A stretch of 38,667 nucleotides of DNA from Burkholderiaceae bacterium (GTDB taxonomy: Bacteria; Pseudomonadota; Gammaproteobacteria; Burkholderiales; Burkholderiaceae_C), in the NCBI GenBank assembly GCA_017992055.1, contig JAGOPK010000024.1, positions 1 through 38,667 of the forward strand. Reading direction: 5' to 3'. The notes beneath the pieces were generated by a model that searched no databases, was not told the origin of the DNA, and was given only the letters and a program-made list of their open reading frames with translations. Within the stretch, counting starts at the first letter, position 1; each line of letters begins with the position of its first letter. Positions 11,565-19,435 of the stretch are shown here, piece by piece. A program made the translations under genes and the position numbers.

Positions 11565-12170
11565 ATGACCGCTCCCCAAATCACCGTCGTCATCGGCAAC
11601 CCCGGATCGGTGTCGCGCACCAAGGTCCTGGCGCTGGCCCTGGCCGAGGCCGTGGCCGCCGCACTGCCCCGCAACCAGGCTCCGGCCACCACCGTGCTCG
11701 AACTGGGCGCACTGGCACCGCACATCGTCGGCGGGGCCGGGTCGCAAGGCGTCACGGCCGAAGGCCAGGCGGCGCTGCGCAGCATTGCCGAGGCCGACCT
11801 GCTGATCGCCGCAACCCCGGTCTACAAGGGTTCGTACACCGGCCTGTTCAAGCACCTGTTCGACCTGGTGGATCCGCAGGCCCTGGTGGACCGGCCGGTG
11901 CTGCTGGCCGCCAACGGCGGCAGCGACCGCCATGCCTTGGTGGTCGACCACCAGCTGCGGCCGCTGTTCGCGTTCTTCCGTGCGCTGACCGTGCCCTCGG
12001 CGGTGTATGCGGCCGAGTCCGACTTTGACGGCCACACGCTGCGCAGCCCGGCGCTCCAGCAGCGCATCGCCGAGGCCGCCGACCAGGCCGCCCGGCTGCT
12101 GCAGGCCCGCATGGCCCTGACCCTGGCCGGGAACCGTCAGGACGAACCGCGCCTGCGCGCCGCCGCCTGA
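11565..12170 (+). CDS. msuE: NAD(P)H-dependent FMN reductase, MsuE type
   Basis: This 201-residue flavodoxin-fold protein would reduce FMN with NAD(P)H and hand FMNH2 to two-component monooxygenases. It shows the N-terminal ITVVIGNPGSVSRTK phosphate-binding loop, the flavin-contact segment TPVYKGSYTGLFKHLFDLVD and the motif GGSDRHALVVDHQLRPLF, which fits MsuE-type reductases better than SsuE. The ATG at 11565 was preferred over the long upstream extension, which has no family resemblance. Two luciferase-family monooxygenases at 19436 and 27113 are obvious candidate partners. The 165-base region upstream is shared with the czcI-like gene and lacks the motif seen upstream of the other sulfur genes. 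Confidence 0.85.
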   Translation: MTAPQITVVIGNPGSVSRTKVLALALAEAVAAALPRNQAPATTVLELGALAPHIVGGAGSQGVTAEGQAALRSIAEADLLIAATPVYKGSYTGLFKHLFDLVDPQALVDRPVLLAANGGSDRHALVVDHQLRPLFAFFRALTVPSAVYAAESDFDGHTLRSPALQQRIAEAADQAARLLQARMALTLAGNRQDEPRLRAAA

Positions 12171-12180
12171 GGCCCGGGCC

Positions 12181-12201
12181 GGCGGCGTCGGTCGCGCCGC
12201 C
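12181..12201. terminator. GC-rich hairpin between convergent genes
   Basis: A perfect 7-bp inverted repeat (GGCGGCG, 7-base loop, CGCCGCC) fills the 45-base gap between the convergent FMN reductase and aldolase genes. No run of T follows on either strand, so a Rho-independent function is doubtful. It may still act as a bidirectional transcription barrier. Confidence 0.35.
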
Positions 12202-12215
12202 GCTTCCTCACTGGC

Positions 12216-13013
12216 TCATTGGTCGAAGCCAGGATTCACGCGCTCGACCTTGCGTCGTATGGCCTGCCAGATCAGATCGTCGTGGCGCTGGCGCGAAGCC
12301 TCGCTGCGCGCAAAGCCACTGGCCAGCTGGCGAGCCACCTCGTCCTGCGCCGCCTGCGGCGCGATCAGCACGCCATCGAGGCCGGCACCCAGGGCCCGCA
12401 CCTGGGCCGACGCAGCCTTTTCCAAGGTGTAGATGCGCGACCAGACCTCCGACACATTGCGACCGATGGACAGCGTGCCATGGCTGCGCAGCAGCAACTG
12501 GTTGTGCTGCCCCAGATCGGCGACCAGACGCTCGCGCTCGTCCAGGTTCAGCGCCACGCCTTCGTAGTCGTGGTACGCGAGATCGGGGATCACCGCCAGG
12601 GAACGCTGGTTCAGCGGCAGCAGGCCATGCTTCTGAGACGACGCGGCGACACCATCGTCGGTGTGGAAGTGGGCGATGAAGTGAGCGTCCTCTCGGGCAC
12701 CGTGGATGGCCGAGTGGATCACGTAGCCGGCGTGGTTGATGCCCCATCCCTCGCCAAGCAGGTGGCCGTCGATGATGTTGCCGTCCAGGTCCACCTTGAC
12801 CAGGTTGGAGGCCGTCACCTCCTCGAACCACAGGCCCAGCGGGTTGAGCAGGAAGTGGCGCTCGGGACCGGGCACGCGCGCCGAGATGTGGGTGTAGAGG
12901 AAGTCGTCCCAGCCATAGATCGCGGCCAGGCGGTACAGCGCGGCCAGCTCGACGCGTGTGCGCCATTCGGCCTCGCTGACGCGGTTTCGGAGGGTCTTGA
13001 TTTCGGCATTCAT
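12216..13013 (-). CDS. Class II aldolase/adducin-family protein
   Basis: This 265-residue protein of the zinc-dependent class II aldolase/adducin fold has the metal ligands visible as AHFHT (H115, H117) and RSHGTL (H178). The conserved glycine-rich WFEEVTASNLVKVDLDG region precedes them. Members act on sugar phosphates or 2-hydroxy/keto acids by aldol cleavage or decarboxylation; the substrate is not readable here. The start ATG at 13011-13013 has a good AGGAG upstream. The gene is divergent from the chemoreceptor and has the 13-base motif 66 bases upstream of its start. This ties it by inference to the sulfur genes. A role in cleaving the carbon skeleton left after desulfurization is possible but unproven. 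Confidence 0.88.
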   Translation of the reverse strand: MNAEIKTLRNRVSEAEWRTRVELAALYRLAAIYGWDDFLYTHISARVPGPERHFLLNPLGLWFEEVTASNLVKVDLDGNIIDGHLLGEGWGINHAGYVIHSAIHGAREDAHFIAHFHTDDGVAASSQKHGLLPLNQRSLAVIPDLAYHDYEGVALNLDERERLVADLGQHNQLLLRSHGTLSIGRNVSEVWSRIYTLEKAASAQVRALGAGLDGVLIAPQAAQDEVARQLASGFARSEASRQRHDDLIWQAIRRKVERVNPGFDQ

Positions 13014-13078
13014 GGCTGGGCTCCTGCGGTGATCGGCCCATGGTAGGCGGCGGCCTGCAAGCCGGGTTCGCAGGTCTT

Positions 13079-13091
13079 CGCAGATGCTTAT
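13079..13091. promoter_or_regulatory. Candidate shared regulatory motif, copy 1
   Basis: CGCAGATGCTTAT sits 66 bases upstream of the aldolase start and 169 bases upstream of the chemoreceptor start. Similar 13-mers occur at 19335 and 33922, each upstream of a sulfur-type gene. An AT-rich core in such GC-rich DNA is conspicuous. It could be a LysR-type operator or part of a promoter; the binding protein is not in the window. Confidence 0.4.
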
Positions 13092-13259
13092 GCGGCCAGC
13101 GCGCCGGGGTTGCGCAGGATCAAGCAAAGCCCTCGTTCGGCCACCCGCCGTGAAGCCTGTCACGCAGCCGCCGGTACAGGGCCGGCGACATCGGCCGAAA
13201 GACCTGCCATTGGGCGGGCTCCGCCCCGCCGCCCCCTTTGCGCTGACCGCCACCCCACC

Positions 13260-14804
13260 ATGAGCTTTCTCGACGGCATTCCCATCTCCCGCAAGCTGTG
13301 GGCCGCCACGCTGCTGATCATCGGCGCGCTGGTGAGCATCTTCGTCGCCACTTCGCTGCACAACGCCCGGGTGCTCAAGGAGGCCCAGGCCGAGGTGGAT
13401 CGGCGCGAGCAGCTGATCGCCGACGTGATCGCCTGGCGCGGCAAGACCGATGCCAATGTGCAGCGCGTGCTGGCCTCCACGCTGAGCAGCGAGCCCAGCG
13501 TTCAGCAGCACTTCGACGCCGCCTCCAAGCAGGCCATCGCCGAGATCTCCGGCATCTTCAAGAGCATCAGCGAGCGCGCCACCGACGCGCAGTCCAAGGC
13601 CGCCCTGGAGCAGGTGGCCCAGCACCGCGCCAAGGTGCTGTCCCTGACCCGGCAGGCCGGCGAGCTGAAGCAGGCCGAAGGCCAATCCGGTTCCCAGCGC
13701 TTCGTCGACCAGGAGTTTCTGCCGGCGATCGCGCGCTACCTGGACTCGCTGCAGGCCATGGTCACGGTCCAGCAGCAACGCCGCGACGCCGCGGCGGCCG
13801 AGGCCGCCGACACGCGCAGCCGGGCCAGCTGGCTGGCCCTGGCGGCCATCGGGTCGGTGGTCGCCGTCGCGCTGGTGTTCATCGGTGTGCTGGTGCGTTC
13901 CATCTGCCGGCCGCTGGCCGAGGTGGTGGCGCTGTCGCAGGCCATCGCCGGTGGCGACCTGAGCCATGCGCCGCGCACCCCGCGCCGCGACGAGATCGGG
14001 CAGCTGACCAATGCCATGGGTGACATGGTGAAGCGCCTGGGCGTGCTGGTGTCCGAGGTGCGCTCGGGCGTCGAGTCGGTCGGCACCGCCTCGTCGCAGA
14101 TCGCCACCGGCAATGCCGACCTCAGCCAGCGCACCGAGGAGCAGGCTTCCAACCTGCAGCAGACCGCGGCCTCGATGGAACAGCTGGGCGCCACGGTCCA
14201 CCGCAATGCCGACAATGCCCAGGCCGCATCCGAACTGGTTCAACAGGCCTGCAGCGTGGCCGACCGCGGCGGCGAGGTGGTGGGCCGCGTGGTGGCGACC
14301 ATGGGCCAGATCAGCGACAGCTCACGCCGTATCGCCGACATCATCGGCGTCATCGACGGCATTGCCTTCCAGACCAACATCCTGGCGCTGAACGCAGCCG
14401 TGGAAGCCGCCCGCGCAGGCGAGCAGGGACGCGGCTTTGCCGTGGTGGCCAGCGAGGTGCGCAACCTGGCGCAGCGCTCGGCCACCGCGGCGCGCGAGAT
14501 CAAGCAGCTGATCCAGACCAGCGTCGAAAAGGTCGGTGACGGCGCCGCCCAGGTGGGCGAGGCCGGCCAGACCATGACCGAGATCCTGTCGCAGGTGCAG
14601 CGCGCGAACCAGCTGGTGCAGGAGATCAGCTCGGCCAGCCGCGAGCAATCCGGCGGCATCGCCCAGGTCGGCCATGCGGTGTCGCAGCTCGACCAGGTGA
14701 CGCAGCAGAACGCCGCCCTGGTGGAAGAGGCGGCCGCGGCGGCCGAAAGCATGAAGCACCAGGCCCGGCGGCTGAACGACGCGGTGGCGGTGTTCCGGCT
14801 CTGA
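13260..14804 (+). CDS. Methyl-accepting chemotaxis protein
   Basis: This 514-residue chemoreceptor has a first transmembrane helix at about 13-33 and a periplasmic helical sensor of about 155 residues (four-helix-bundle type). A second helix at about 190-215 is followed by HAMP and a cytoplasmic signalling hairpin. The hairpin tip [20 protein letters not shown] and the following [20 protein letters not shown] are the invariant CheA/CheW contact region. Gln/Glu-rich heptads on either side are the methylation helices. No CheB/CheR pentapeptide tether is seen at the C-terminus. The ligand is unknown. Its placement inside the sulfur island, sharing a promoter region with the aldolase, suggests it could sense a sulfur compound, but this is only positional evidence. 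Confidence 0.93.
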   Translation: MSFLDGIPISRKLWAATLLIIGALVSIFVATSLHNARVLKEAQAEVDRREQLIADVIAWRGKTDANVQRVLASTLSSEPSVQQHFDAASKQAIAEISGIFKSISERATDAQSKAALEQVAQHRAKVLSLTRQAGELKQAEGQSGSQRFVDQEFLPAIARYLDSLQAMVTVQQQRRDAAAAEAADTRSRASWLALAAIGSVVAVALVFIGVLVRSICRPLAEVVALSQAIAGGDLSHAPRTPRRDEIGQLTNAMGDMVKRLGVLVSEVRSGVESVGTASSQIATGNADLSQRTEEQASNLQQTAASMEQLGATVHRNADNAQAASELVQQACSVADRGGEVVGRVVATMGQISDSSRRIADIIGVIDGIAFQTNILALNAAVEAARAGEQGRGFAVVASEVRNLAQRSATAAREIKQLIQTSVEKVGDGAAQVGEAGQTMTEILSQVQRANQLVQEISSASREQSGGIAQVGHAVSQLDQVTQQNAALVEEAAAAAESMKHQARRLNDAVAVFRL

Positions 14805-14820
14805 GCCGGCAGGCACTTCT

Positions 14821-15792
14821 TCAGTAGCCGCGCTGCAGCTGCACCAGGTCTTCGGGGTCCAGGACCTGGGCGCGACGGTCCAGGCTGCGCAGCAGCTTGG
14901 CCACCAGCGTCTGCTGCACCTGGGGGCTGATGGCGCAGGTGTGCGGCGTCAGCCAGACCCTGGGGTGCCGGTAGAGCCAGTGGCCCTCGGGCAAGGGCTC
15001 GGGGTCGGTCACGTCCAGCGAAGCCCAGCCGACGCGGCCGCTGTCCAGGGCCTGGCGCAGCGCGTCCTGGTCGACCAGGCTGCCGCGGGCCACGTTGACC
15101 AGATGCAATCCGGGTCGGGCCTGCGCCAGGCTGGCGGCGTTGATCAGGTGGCGGGTCTGCGGCGTGGCTGGCGCGGCCAGCACGACATGGTCGCTGGACC
15201 CCAACAGCGCAGCCAGATCGGCGGCCCGGGCCACGCCCGGCAGCTCGATCGGGGCATCTCCACGCCGCAGCACCTGCACCTGCAGGCCCAGCGCCAGCGC
15301 GCGGCGTGCCAAGGCCTGACCGATGCCCCCGAAGCCGACGATGCCCAGCGTGCTGCCGGCCAGGGCCGGGGCCTCGCTGAGCCGCCAGTCGGCGGGGCCC
15401 TGGGCGCGGCGCTCCTGCAGGCGCAACTGCACACGCAGCACGCTGGCCAGCACGAAGTCGGCAATCGTCTCCGACGAGCTGCCGTGGGCCGTGCTGACCT
15501 GCAGGCCGGGCGTGCTCAGCAGCCAGGGCGGATAGGCGTCCAGACCCACCGAGATCAGCTGCACCCAGCGCAGGCCCCAGGGCCAGCCCGCCGGAGGCGG
15601 CGCACTGCGCTGCGCCGGTGGGAACGGCCGCGCCAGCAGGACGCTCACATCGTCGGGCAGGGGTTCTTCGGGCACGCCAGCGGGAATGGGCAGCAGATCC
15701 AGGTCAGGACGTTGCGCCAACAGGCGCTGGTCCAGCGCCTCGCCCCATTGCGTGGCAATGCGCGGGGCAAGCCGGCTCGCGACGCGCGTCAT
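14821..15792 (-). CDS. D-2-hydroxyacid dehydrogenase (GhrA-like)
   Basis: This 323-residue NAD(P)-dependent enzyme interconverts 2-hydroxy and 2-keto acids. It has the Rossmann motif GFGGIG at 153-158 and the catalytic trio Arg236 (VNVARGSLVD), Glu265 (DPEPLP) and His284 (LTPHTC). The short N-terminal domain resembles glyoxylate/hydroxypyruvate reductase A-type members. Its ATG overlaps the rhodanese stop (ATGA), making it the last gene of a four-gene coupled operon. With a rhodanese and a thiol dioxygenase as operon partners, a 3-mercapto-2-hydroxyacid/mercaptopyruvate substrate is an attractive hypothesis. Nothing in the active site itself proves it. Confidence 0.88.
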   Translation of the reverse strand: MTRVASRLAPRIATQWGEALDQRLLAQRPDLDLLPIPAGVPEEPLPDDVSVLLARPFPPAQRSAPPPAGWPWGLRWVQLISVGLDAYPPWLLSTPGLQVSTAHGSSSETIADFVLASVLRVQLRLQERRAQGPADWRLSEAPALAGSTLGIVGFGGIGQALARRALALGLQVQVLRRGDAPIELPGVARAADLAALLGSSDHVVLAAPATPQTRHLINAASLAQARPGLHLVNVARGSLVDQDALRQALDSGRVGWASLDVTDPEPLPEGHWLYRHPRVWLTPHTCAISPQVQQTLVAKLLRSLDRRAQVLDPEDLVQLQRGY

Positions 15793-17441
15793 GCCGCGGC
15801 CGGCTGCAGCACACGAAAGCCGTGCGTGCCGTCGCGTCCCAGTTGCTCGACCAGGCCGAACTCCCAGTCCAGGTAGGCCTGCATGGCCTCACGCGGCGCA
15901 TCCGTGCCCTCGTAGGGCCGGCGATAGCGGTCGATGCGCGGGCTGGCCAGGCGCTGCTCGCCGCGGTCCAGCGGCCGGCCCTCTGCAGCCCAGGCCGCAT
16001 TGCCGCCCTGCAGCACGGCCAGCGGCGCATCGGTCAGGCGCGCCAGGTCTGCGGCGACAAAGCGCGCCAGCGCGCTGCTGCCACAGGTCAGCACGATGCG
16101 GTCGGCCGCCGGCAGGGCCTTCAGCGCCTGGGGCAGCTGGGCGCGCAGCAACCACCAGGCGCCGGGGATGTGTCCCTTGACATGGTTGGCGCTGGTGGTG
16201 AAGTTCAGCACCAGGGTGCGCTGCGTGGCATCGGCCAGCCATTCGGCCAGCGTGGCCGTGCTCAGCGACGGCACCTCGGGCAGGGCCGGGTGCGGAGCGG
16301 CCCAGGCACCGGTCTCGCTGAAGTCGGCCGGCGCGGTATCGCTCAGCCAGGCCACCTCCCAGCCCAGCTGGGCCAGCCAGTGCGCGGTCATCGGTGCACG
16401 CACGCCTTCGCTGTCGACCAGCACGATGCGCGCGCCACGCACGGCGGCAAACACGTCGGTCTCCTGCACCAGCTGGCCACCCGGCGCGCTGCCAAAGCCC
16501 GGCAGGTGGCCGGCGGCAAATTCTTCGGGCGTGCGCACGTCCCAGCGGTACAGCGTGCGAGTGGCATCGGCCTGCCAGGCTGCCAGCTCGCTGCGGCTCA
16601 ACCGGCGCGCGCCGGCGCGCTCGGCCAGCCGCTGGGCGCTGGCCTGGGCCTGGCCCAGGTGATCGGCGCTGGCCGGGCCGAAGCGGCGGCCCGCGCCATG
16701 GTCCAGCTCGAAGCCGGCCAGGGTCCAGCCGATGGTGCCGTTGCGCAAGGCCGCCACCGGATTGGGCAGGCCGGCATTGACCAGGCTTTGCGTGCCGATG
16801 ATGCTGCGCGTGCGGCCGGCGCAGTTGACGATGACCTGGGTGCGAGGATCGGGCGCCAGTTCACGCACGCGCAGCACCAGCTCAGCCCCCGGCACGCTGG
16901 TGCCGGTGGGGATGCTCATGGTCTGGTACTCGTCGAAGCGGCGTGCATCGACCACCACCACATCGGCCCGCGCATCCAGCAAGGCCTTGACCTGCTCGGC
17001 CGGCAGCGAGGGCGTGTGCACCTCGTGCTCGACCAGCTCGCCAAAGGCCTTGCTGGGCACGTTGACGTCGCGGAACAGCTCGTAGCCGGCGTCCTTCCAG
17101 GCCTGCAGGCCGTTGCGCTGCACCGCCTGGCCGGCGGCATCGCGGCCCACCAGCAGGTGCACGCCGCTGTAGCCCAGCGACTGCAGCCGGCGCGCCACCG
17201 GCTCGGCCAGTCCTTCGCCGTCGTCGTAGACGGCGATGTCCACATCGCGCCGCGGCAAACGCCAGCAGGCATCCAGCTCCACGCGGCTGGGCGACAGCTG
17301 CACCGCGAACAGCGGATGCGCCTGCGCGAACGGGTCTTCCTCGCGCACGTCGATCAGCGCGATCTCACGACGGGCCAGCAGTTGGGCACGGACCTCGGCC
17401 GGGCTCAGCTCGGGCAGGGGCAAGGGCTTGGATTCAGGCAT
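15789..17441 (-). CDS. Four-domain rhodanese-like sulfurtransferase
   Basis: This 550-residue protein contains four rhodanese-like domains. Domain 1 (about 11-120) has LIDVREEDPFAQAH but DDGEG where the catalytic loop should be, so it lacks the Cys. Domain 2 (about 143-250) has a good active loop, NCAGRTRS, with Cys207. Domain 3 (about 281-370) has WDVRTPEEFAAGHLPG but DSEGVR with Asp343 at the Cys position. Domain 4 (about 395-493) has TCGSSALAR with Cys453. This alternating inactive/active arrangement suggests two tandem two-domain rhodaneses fused together. It would move sulfane sulfur, perhaps from thiosulfate or mercaptopyruvate. The start ATG overlaps the dioxygenase stop by one base (TGATG), and the end overlaps the dehydrogenase start. 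Confidence 0.85.
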   Translation of the reverse strand: MPESKPLPLPELSPAEVRAQLLARREIALIDVREEDPFAQAHPLFAVQLSPSRVELDACWRLPRRDVDIAVYDDGEGLAEPVARRLQSLGYSGVHLLVGRDAAGQAVQRNGLQAWKDAGYELFRDVNVPSKAFGELVEHEVHTPSLPAEQVKALLDARADVVVVDARRFDEYQTMSIPTGTSVPGAELVLRVRELAPDPRTQVIVNCAGRTRSIIGTQSLVNAGLPNPVAALRNGTIGWTLAGFELDHGAGRRFGPASADHLGQAQASAQRLAERAGARRLSRSELAAWQADATRTLYRWDVRTPEEFAAGHLPGFGSAPGGQLVQETDVFAAVRGARIVLVDSEGVRAPMTAHWLAQLGWEVAWLSDTAPADFSETGAWAAPHPALPEVPSLSTATLAEWLADATQRTLVLNFTTSANHVKGHIPGAWWLLRAQLPQALKALPAADRIVLTCGSSALARFVAADLARLTDAPLAVLQGGNAAWAAEGRPLDRGEQRLASPRIDRYRRPYEGTDAPREAMQAYLDWEFGLVEQLGRDGTHGFRVLQPAAA

Positions 17442-18043
17442 CAGGCGGCTTCCTTGGAACGGTCCCACAGATTGGGCACCCAGGCATTCGAATAGCCGGA
17501 GACAAAGGGCTTGCGGGCGCCGGCGGCGGCGTCTTGCGGATAGACCCAGCGGTGCACGGCGCCGATGTTGGCGCCATAGACATGGATGCTGATCGAGGTG
17601 CGGTCGTCGAAGGCATTGCTGACCTGGTGCACATCGCCCAGCGTCGGCGACACGGCCTCGACATCACCGGGGCGCAGGCGCTGGGGCTCGCCCTGCGGCA
17701 GCCAGCGGCCATCGGCGGCGTCGCGGGCATAGGCCTGGGCGATCTCCTCGCCGCGCAGCATGCCGATCAGGCCCCAGACCGTGTGGTCGTGCACCGGCGT
17801 GCGCTGGCCCGGCCCCCAGACGAAGCTGACCACCGAGAAGCGCTCCAGCGGATCGGCATGCAGCAGGTACTGGCGGTAGAACTGCGCGTCGGGCCGCGCC
17901 AGTTCCTCGGGCAGCCAGTCGTCGCGCGCGACCAGGGCCGCCAGTCGCGGCCTCACGCGGTCCAGCAGGCGGGTCTCGTCCAGCGGTTGCGACACCAGCT
18001 CGGTGACGGCGGTGACGAAATCGCGCAGCGGGGCTAGGCTCAT
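17441..18043 (-). CDS. Thiol dioxygenase (cysteine dioxygenase family, 3-mercaptopropionate type)
   Basis: This 200-residue cupin would add O2 to a thiol to give a sulfinic acid. The Fe ligands are visible as PVHDH (H85, H87) and H139 (DVHQVSN). The Ser-His-Tyr outer triad of the family appears as S152-H154-Y156 (SISIHVYG). At the substrate-carboxylate position, the YRQYLL segment has Gln58 where animal cysteine dioxygenase has Arg60. By eye, this matches the Gln-type bacterial enzymes acting on 3-mercaptopropionate or related mercapto-acids rather than cysteine. No Cys-Tyr crosslink Cys is evident. The start ATG overlaps the upstream stop (ATGA). It is cotranscribed with the flavoenzyme, rhodanese and 2-hydroxyacid dehydrogenase. 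Confidence 0.88.
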   Translation of the reverse strand: MSLAPLRDFVTAVTELVSQPLDETRLLDRVRPRLAALVARDDWLPEELARPDAQFYRQYLLHADPLERFSVVSFVWGPGQRTPVHDHTVWGLIGMLRGEEIAQAYARDAADGRWLPQGEPQRLRPGDVEAVSPTLGDVHQVSNAFDDRTSISIHVYGANIGAVHRWVYPQDAAAGARKPFVSGYSNAWVPNLWDRSKEAA

Positions 18044-19287
18044 GGCATGGGGCTCGTGTTCAGGGCCGCGACCAGGGCAGCTCGGCCGGCGGCGGTCAGC
18101 GCGCTGTCCTCCTGCGGCGTGTGCACGCGGCCGCACAGCACATCGCGGTGGTAGCGCTGCAGCGGATTGTGGCGCGACAGGCCGTGGTTGCCCGATTGGC
18201 GCAGCGCCAGCTCGGTCACCGCGATGGCGTTGCGCGTCACCGCCACCTTCAGCAGGCCGCTGTCGGCCAGCGACCAAGGCGCCCCGGCGTCACTGGCAGC
18301 GGTGGCCGCATCCAGCTGCAGGCGGCTGGACAACAGCAGGGCCTCGATCTCGCCCACCGCCTCCTGCACCCGTGCCAAGGTGGCCAGTGGCGCGCCCAGG
18401 CTGCCCGGCACGCGCTGGTTGAGGAACTGCAGCAGCCAGTCGCGGGCATTGCGCGCCACGGCGTCGTACAGCGTGCCCAGCAGCACGTTCATCCAGGCCT
18501 GCTGTTCGAGGTCGGGGCGCTGTGCCCACTCTGCCGGCGGCCGGATGTCCACCGCATGGTCGGCCGGGAGGGCCACGTCATCGAGCAGCAGCTCGTCGCT
18601 GACGGTGGCGCGCATGCCCAGGTGGTCCCAGCTGCGCTGGATGCGCAGGCCCGGAGCATCGGCCGGCACGAGGAACTGGCCGACCCGTGGCGGCTGCTCA
18701 TCGGTGCGGCCCCAGACCACCAGCCAGCGCAGGCCGTCGATGCCGGTGGTGTAGAGCTTGTGGCCCGACAGCCGCCAGCCATCGCCGGTGCGCCGTGCCA
18801 CCGTGGCCGGCAGGCCGCCTCGCGCCGGCGAGCCGAGCTCGGGCTCAACACGCAGGTGGTTGCCCAGCGCGCCCTCGTTGACCGCGCTGCGCAGCACCCG
18901 CTCGCGCAGCGCCGCGGGCCAGCGGCAGTCGGCATGGCCCAGGGCCCGGGTCAGCATCAGCTGCATCACCAGGATCAGCGCGGTCGCCGGCTCGCCACGT
19001 GCCACCGCAGCCACCAGGCGGCGGGCATCGGCCAGGCGTCCACCGGGTCCGCCCCAGGCCGGCAGCACGGCCAGGCCGAGCAGGCCTTGTGCCCGCAGCA
19101 GCGCAAAGTTGGCGTGTGGAAAGCCGCCGCCCGCATCCTGCTCGGCCGCCCCGGCGGCCAGGCTGCGGGTCAGCGCTGCCAGCTGGACGTCGTCGGGCAG
19201 GCCCGCGGCGGGCCTCGACCGGCCCTCGGGTGGCAGGGAGGCGGGAGGTTTCGCGCGCTGCGCTGGTGCCAGGGTGATCTCGCTCAT
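18040..19287 (-). CDS. Acyl-CoA-dehydrogenase-fold flavoenzyme (DszC/SfnB-like)
   Basis: This 415-residue protein has the acyl-CoA dehydrogenase fold: an N-terminal helical domain (LLRAQGLLGLAVLPAWGGPGG), a beta domain with GWRLSGHKLYTTG and a C-terminal helical bundle ending NPLQRYHRD. The end is typical of the DszC/SfnB-type branch, whose members are flavin-dependent monooxygenases or sulfur-acquisition oxidoreductases. I see no convincing catalytic Glu of true acyl-CoA dehydrogenases. An alternative is a sulfinopropionyl-CoA desulfinase, since known ones have this fold and follow a mercaptopropionate dioxygenase; sequence alone does not decide. It is the first gene of the operon. The start at 19287 has no strong ribosome-binding site, and a GTG at 19314 is possible. 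A candidate operator lies about 48 bases upstream. Confidence 0.8.
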   Translation of the reverse strand: MSEITLAPAQRAKPPASLPPEGRSRPAAGLPDDVQLAALTRSLAAGAAEQDAGGGFPHANFALLRAQGLLGLAVLPAWGGPGGRLADARRLVAAVARGEPATALILVMQLMLTRALGHADCRWPAALRERVLRSAVNEGALGNHLRVEPELGSPARGGLPATVARRTGDGWRLSGHKLYTTGIDGLRWLVVWGRTDEQPPRVGQFLVPADAPGLRIQRSWDHLGMRATVSDELLLDDVALPADHAVDIRPPAEWAQRPDLEQQAWMNVLLGTLYDAVARNARDWLLQFLNQRVPGSLGAPLATLARVQEAVGEIEALLLSSRLQLDAATAASDAGAPWSLADSGLLKVAVTRNAIAVTELALRQSGNHGLSRHNPLQRYHRDVLCGRVHTPQEDSALTAAGRAALVAALNTSPMP

Positions 19288-19334
19288 GGCCCGCAGGCTA
19301 GCGGCCGCCGCCACGCCGGGTCAAACATGGGCTG

Positions 19335-19350
19335 CGCAGATGTTTATCTG
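19335..19350. promoter_or_regulatory. Candidate shared regulatory motif, copy 2, with dyad
   Basis: CGCAGATGTTTAT (19335-19347) lies in the 148-base region between the divergent flavoenzyme and SsuD-like genes. Here the motif also forms a dyad, CAGAT-GTTT-ATCTG (19337-19350). It differs from copy 1 at one of 13 bases. Its central position would let one regulator control both operons. Function is inferred. Confidence 0.45.
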
Positions 19351-19435
19351 ATTTGGTTCTTTGTTGGCGCAGCTCCCGGGACCTAGCGTGACGGCATTGC
19401 AAACCCCGCCCGACCCCGCTGAAGGAGCACCCATC

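Noticed and set aside
18040-19287. Annotation as a plain acyl-CoA dehydrogenase of fatty-acid oxidation
   Set aside because: The C-terminal NPLQRYHRD region, the apparent lack of the catalytic Glu and the operon partners fit the monooxygenase/sulfur branch better.
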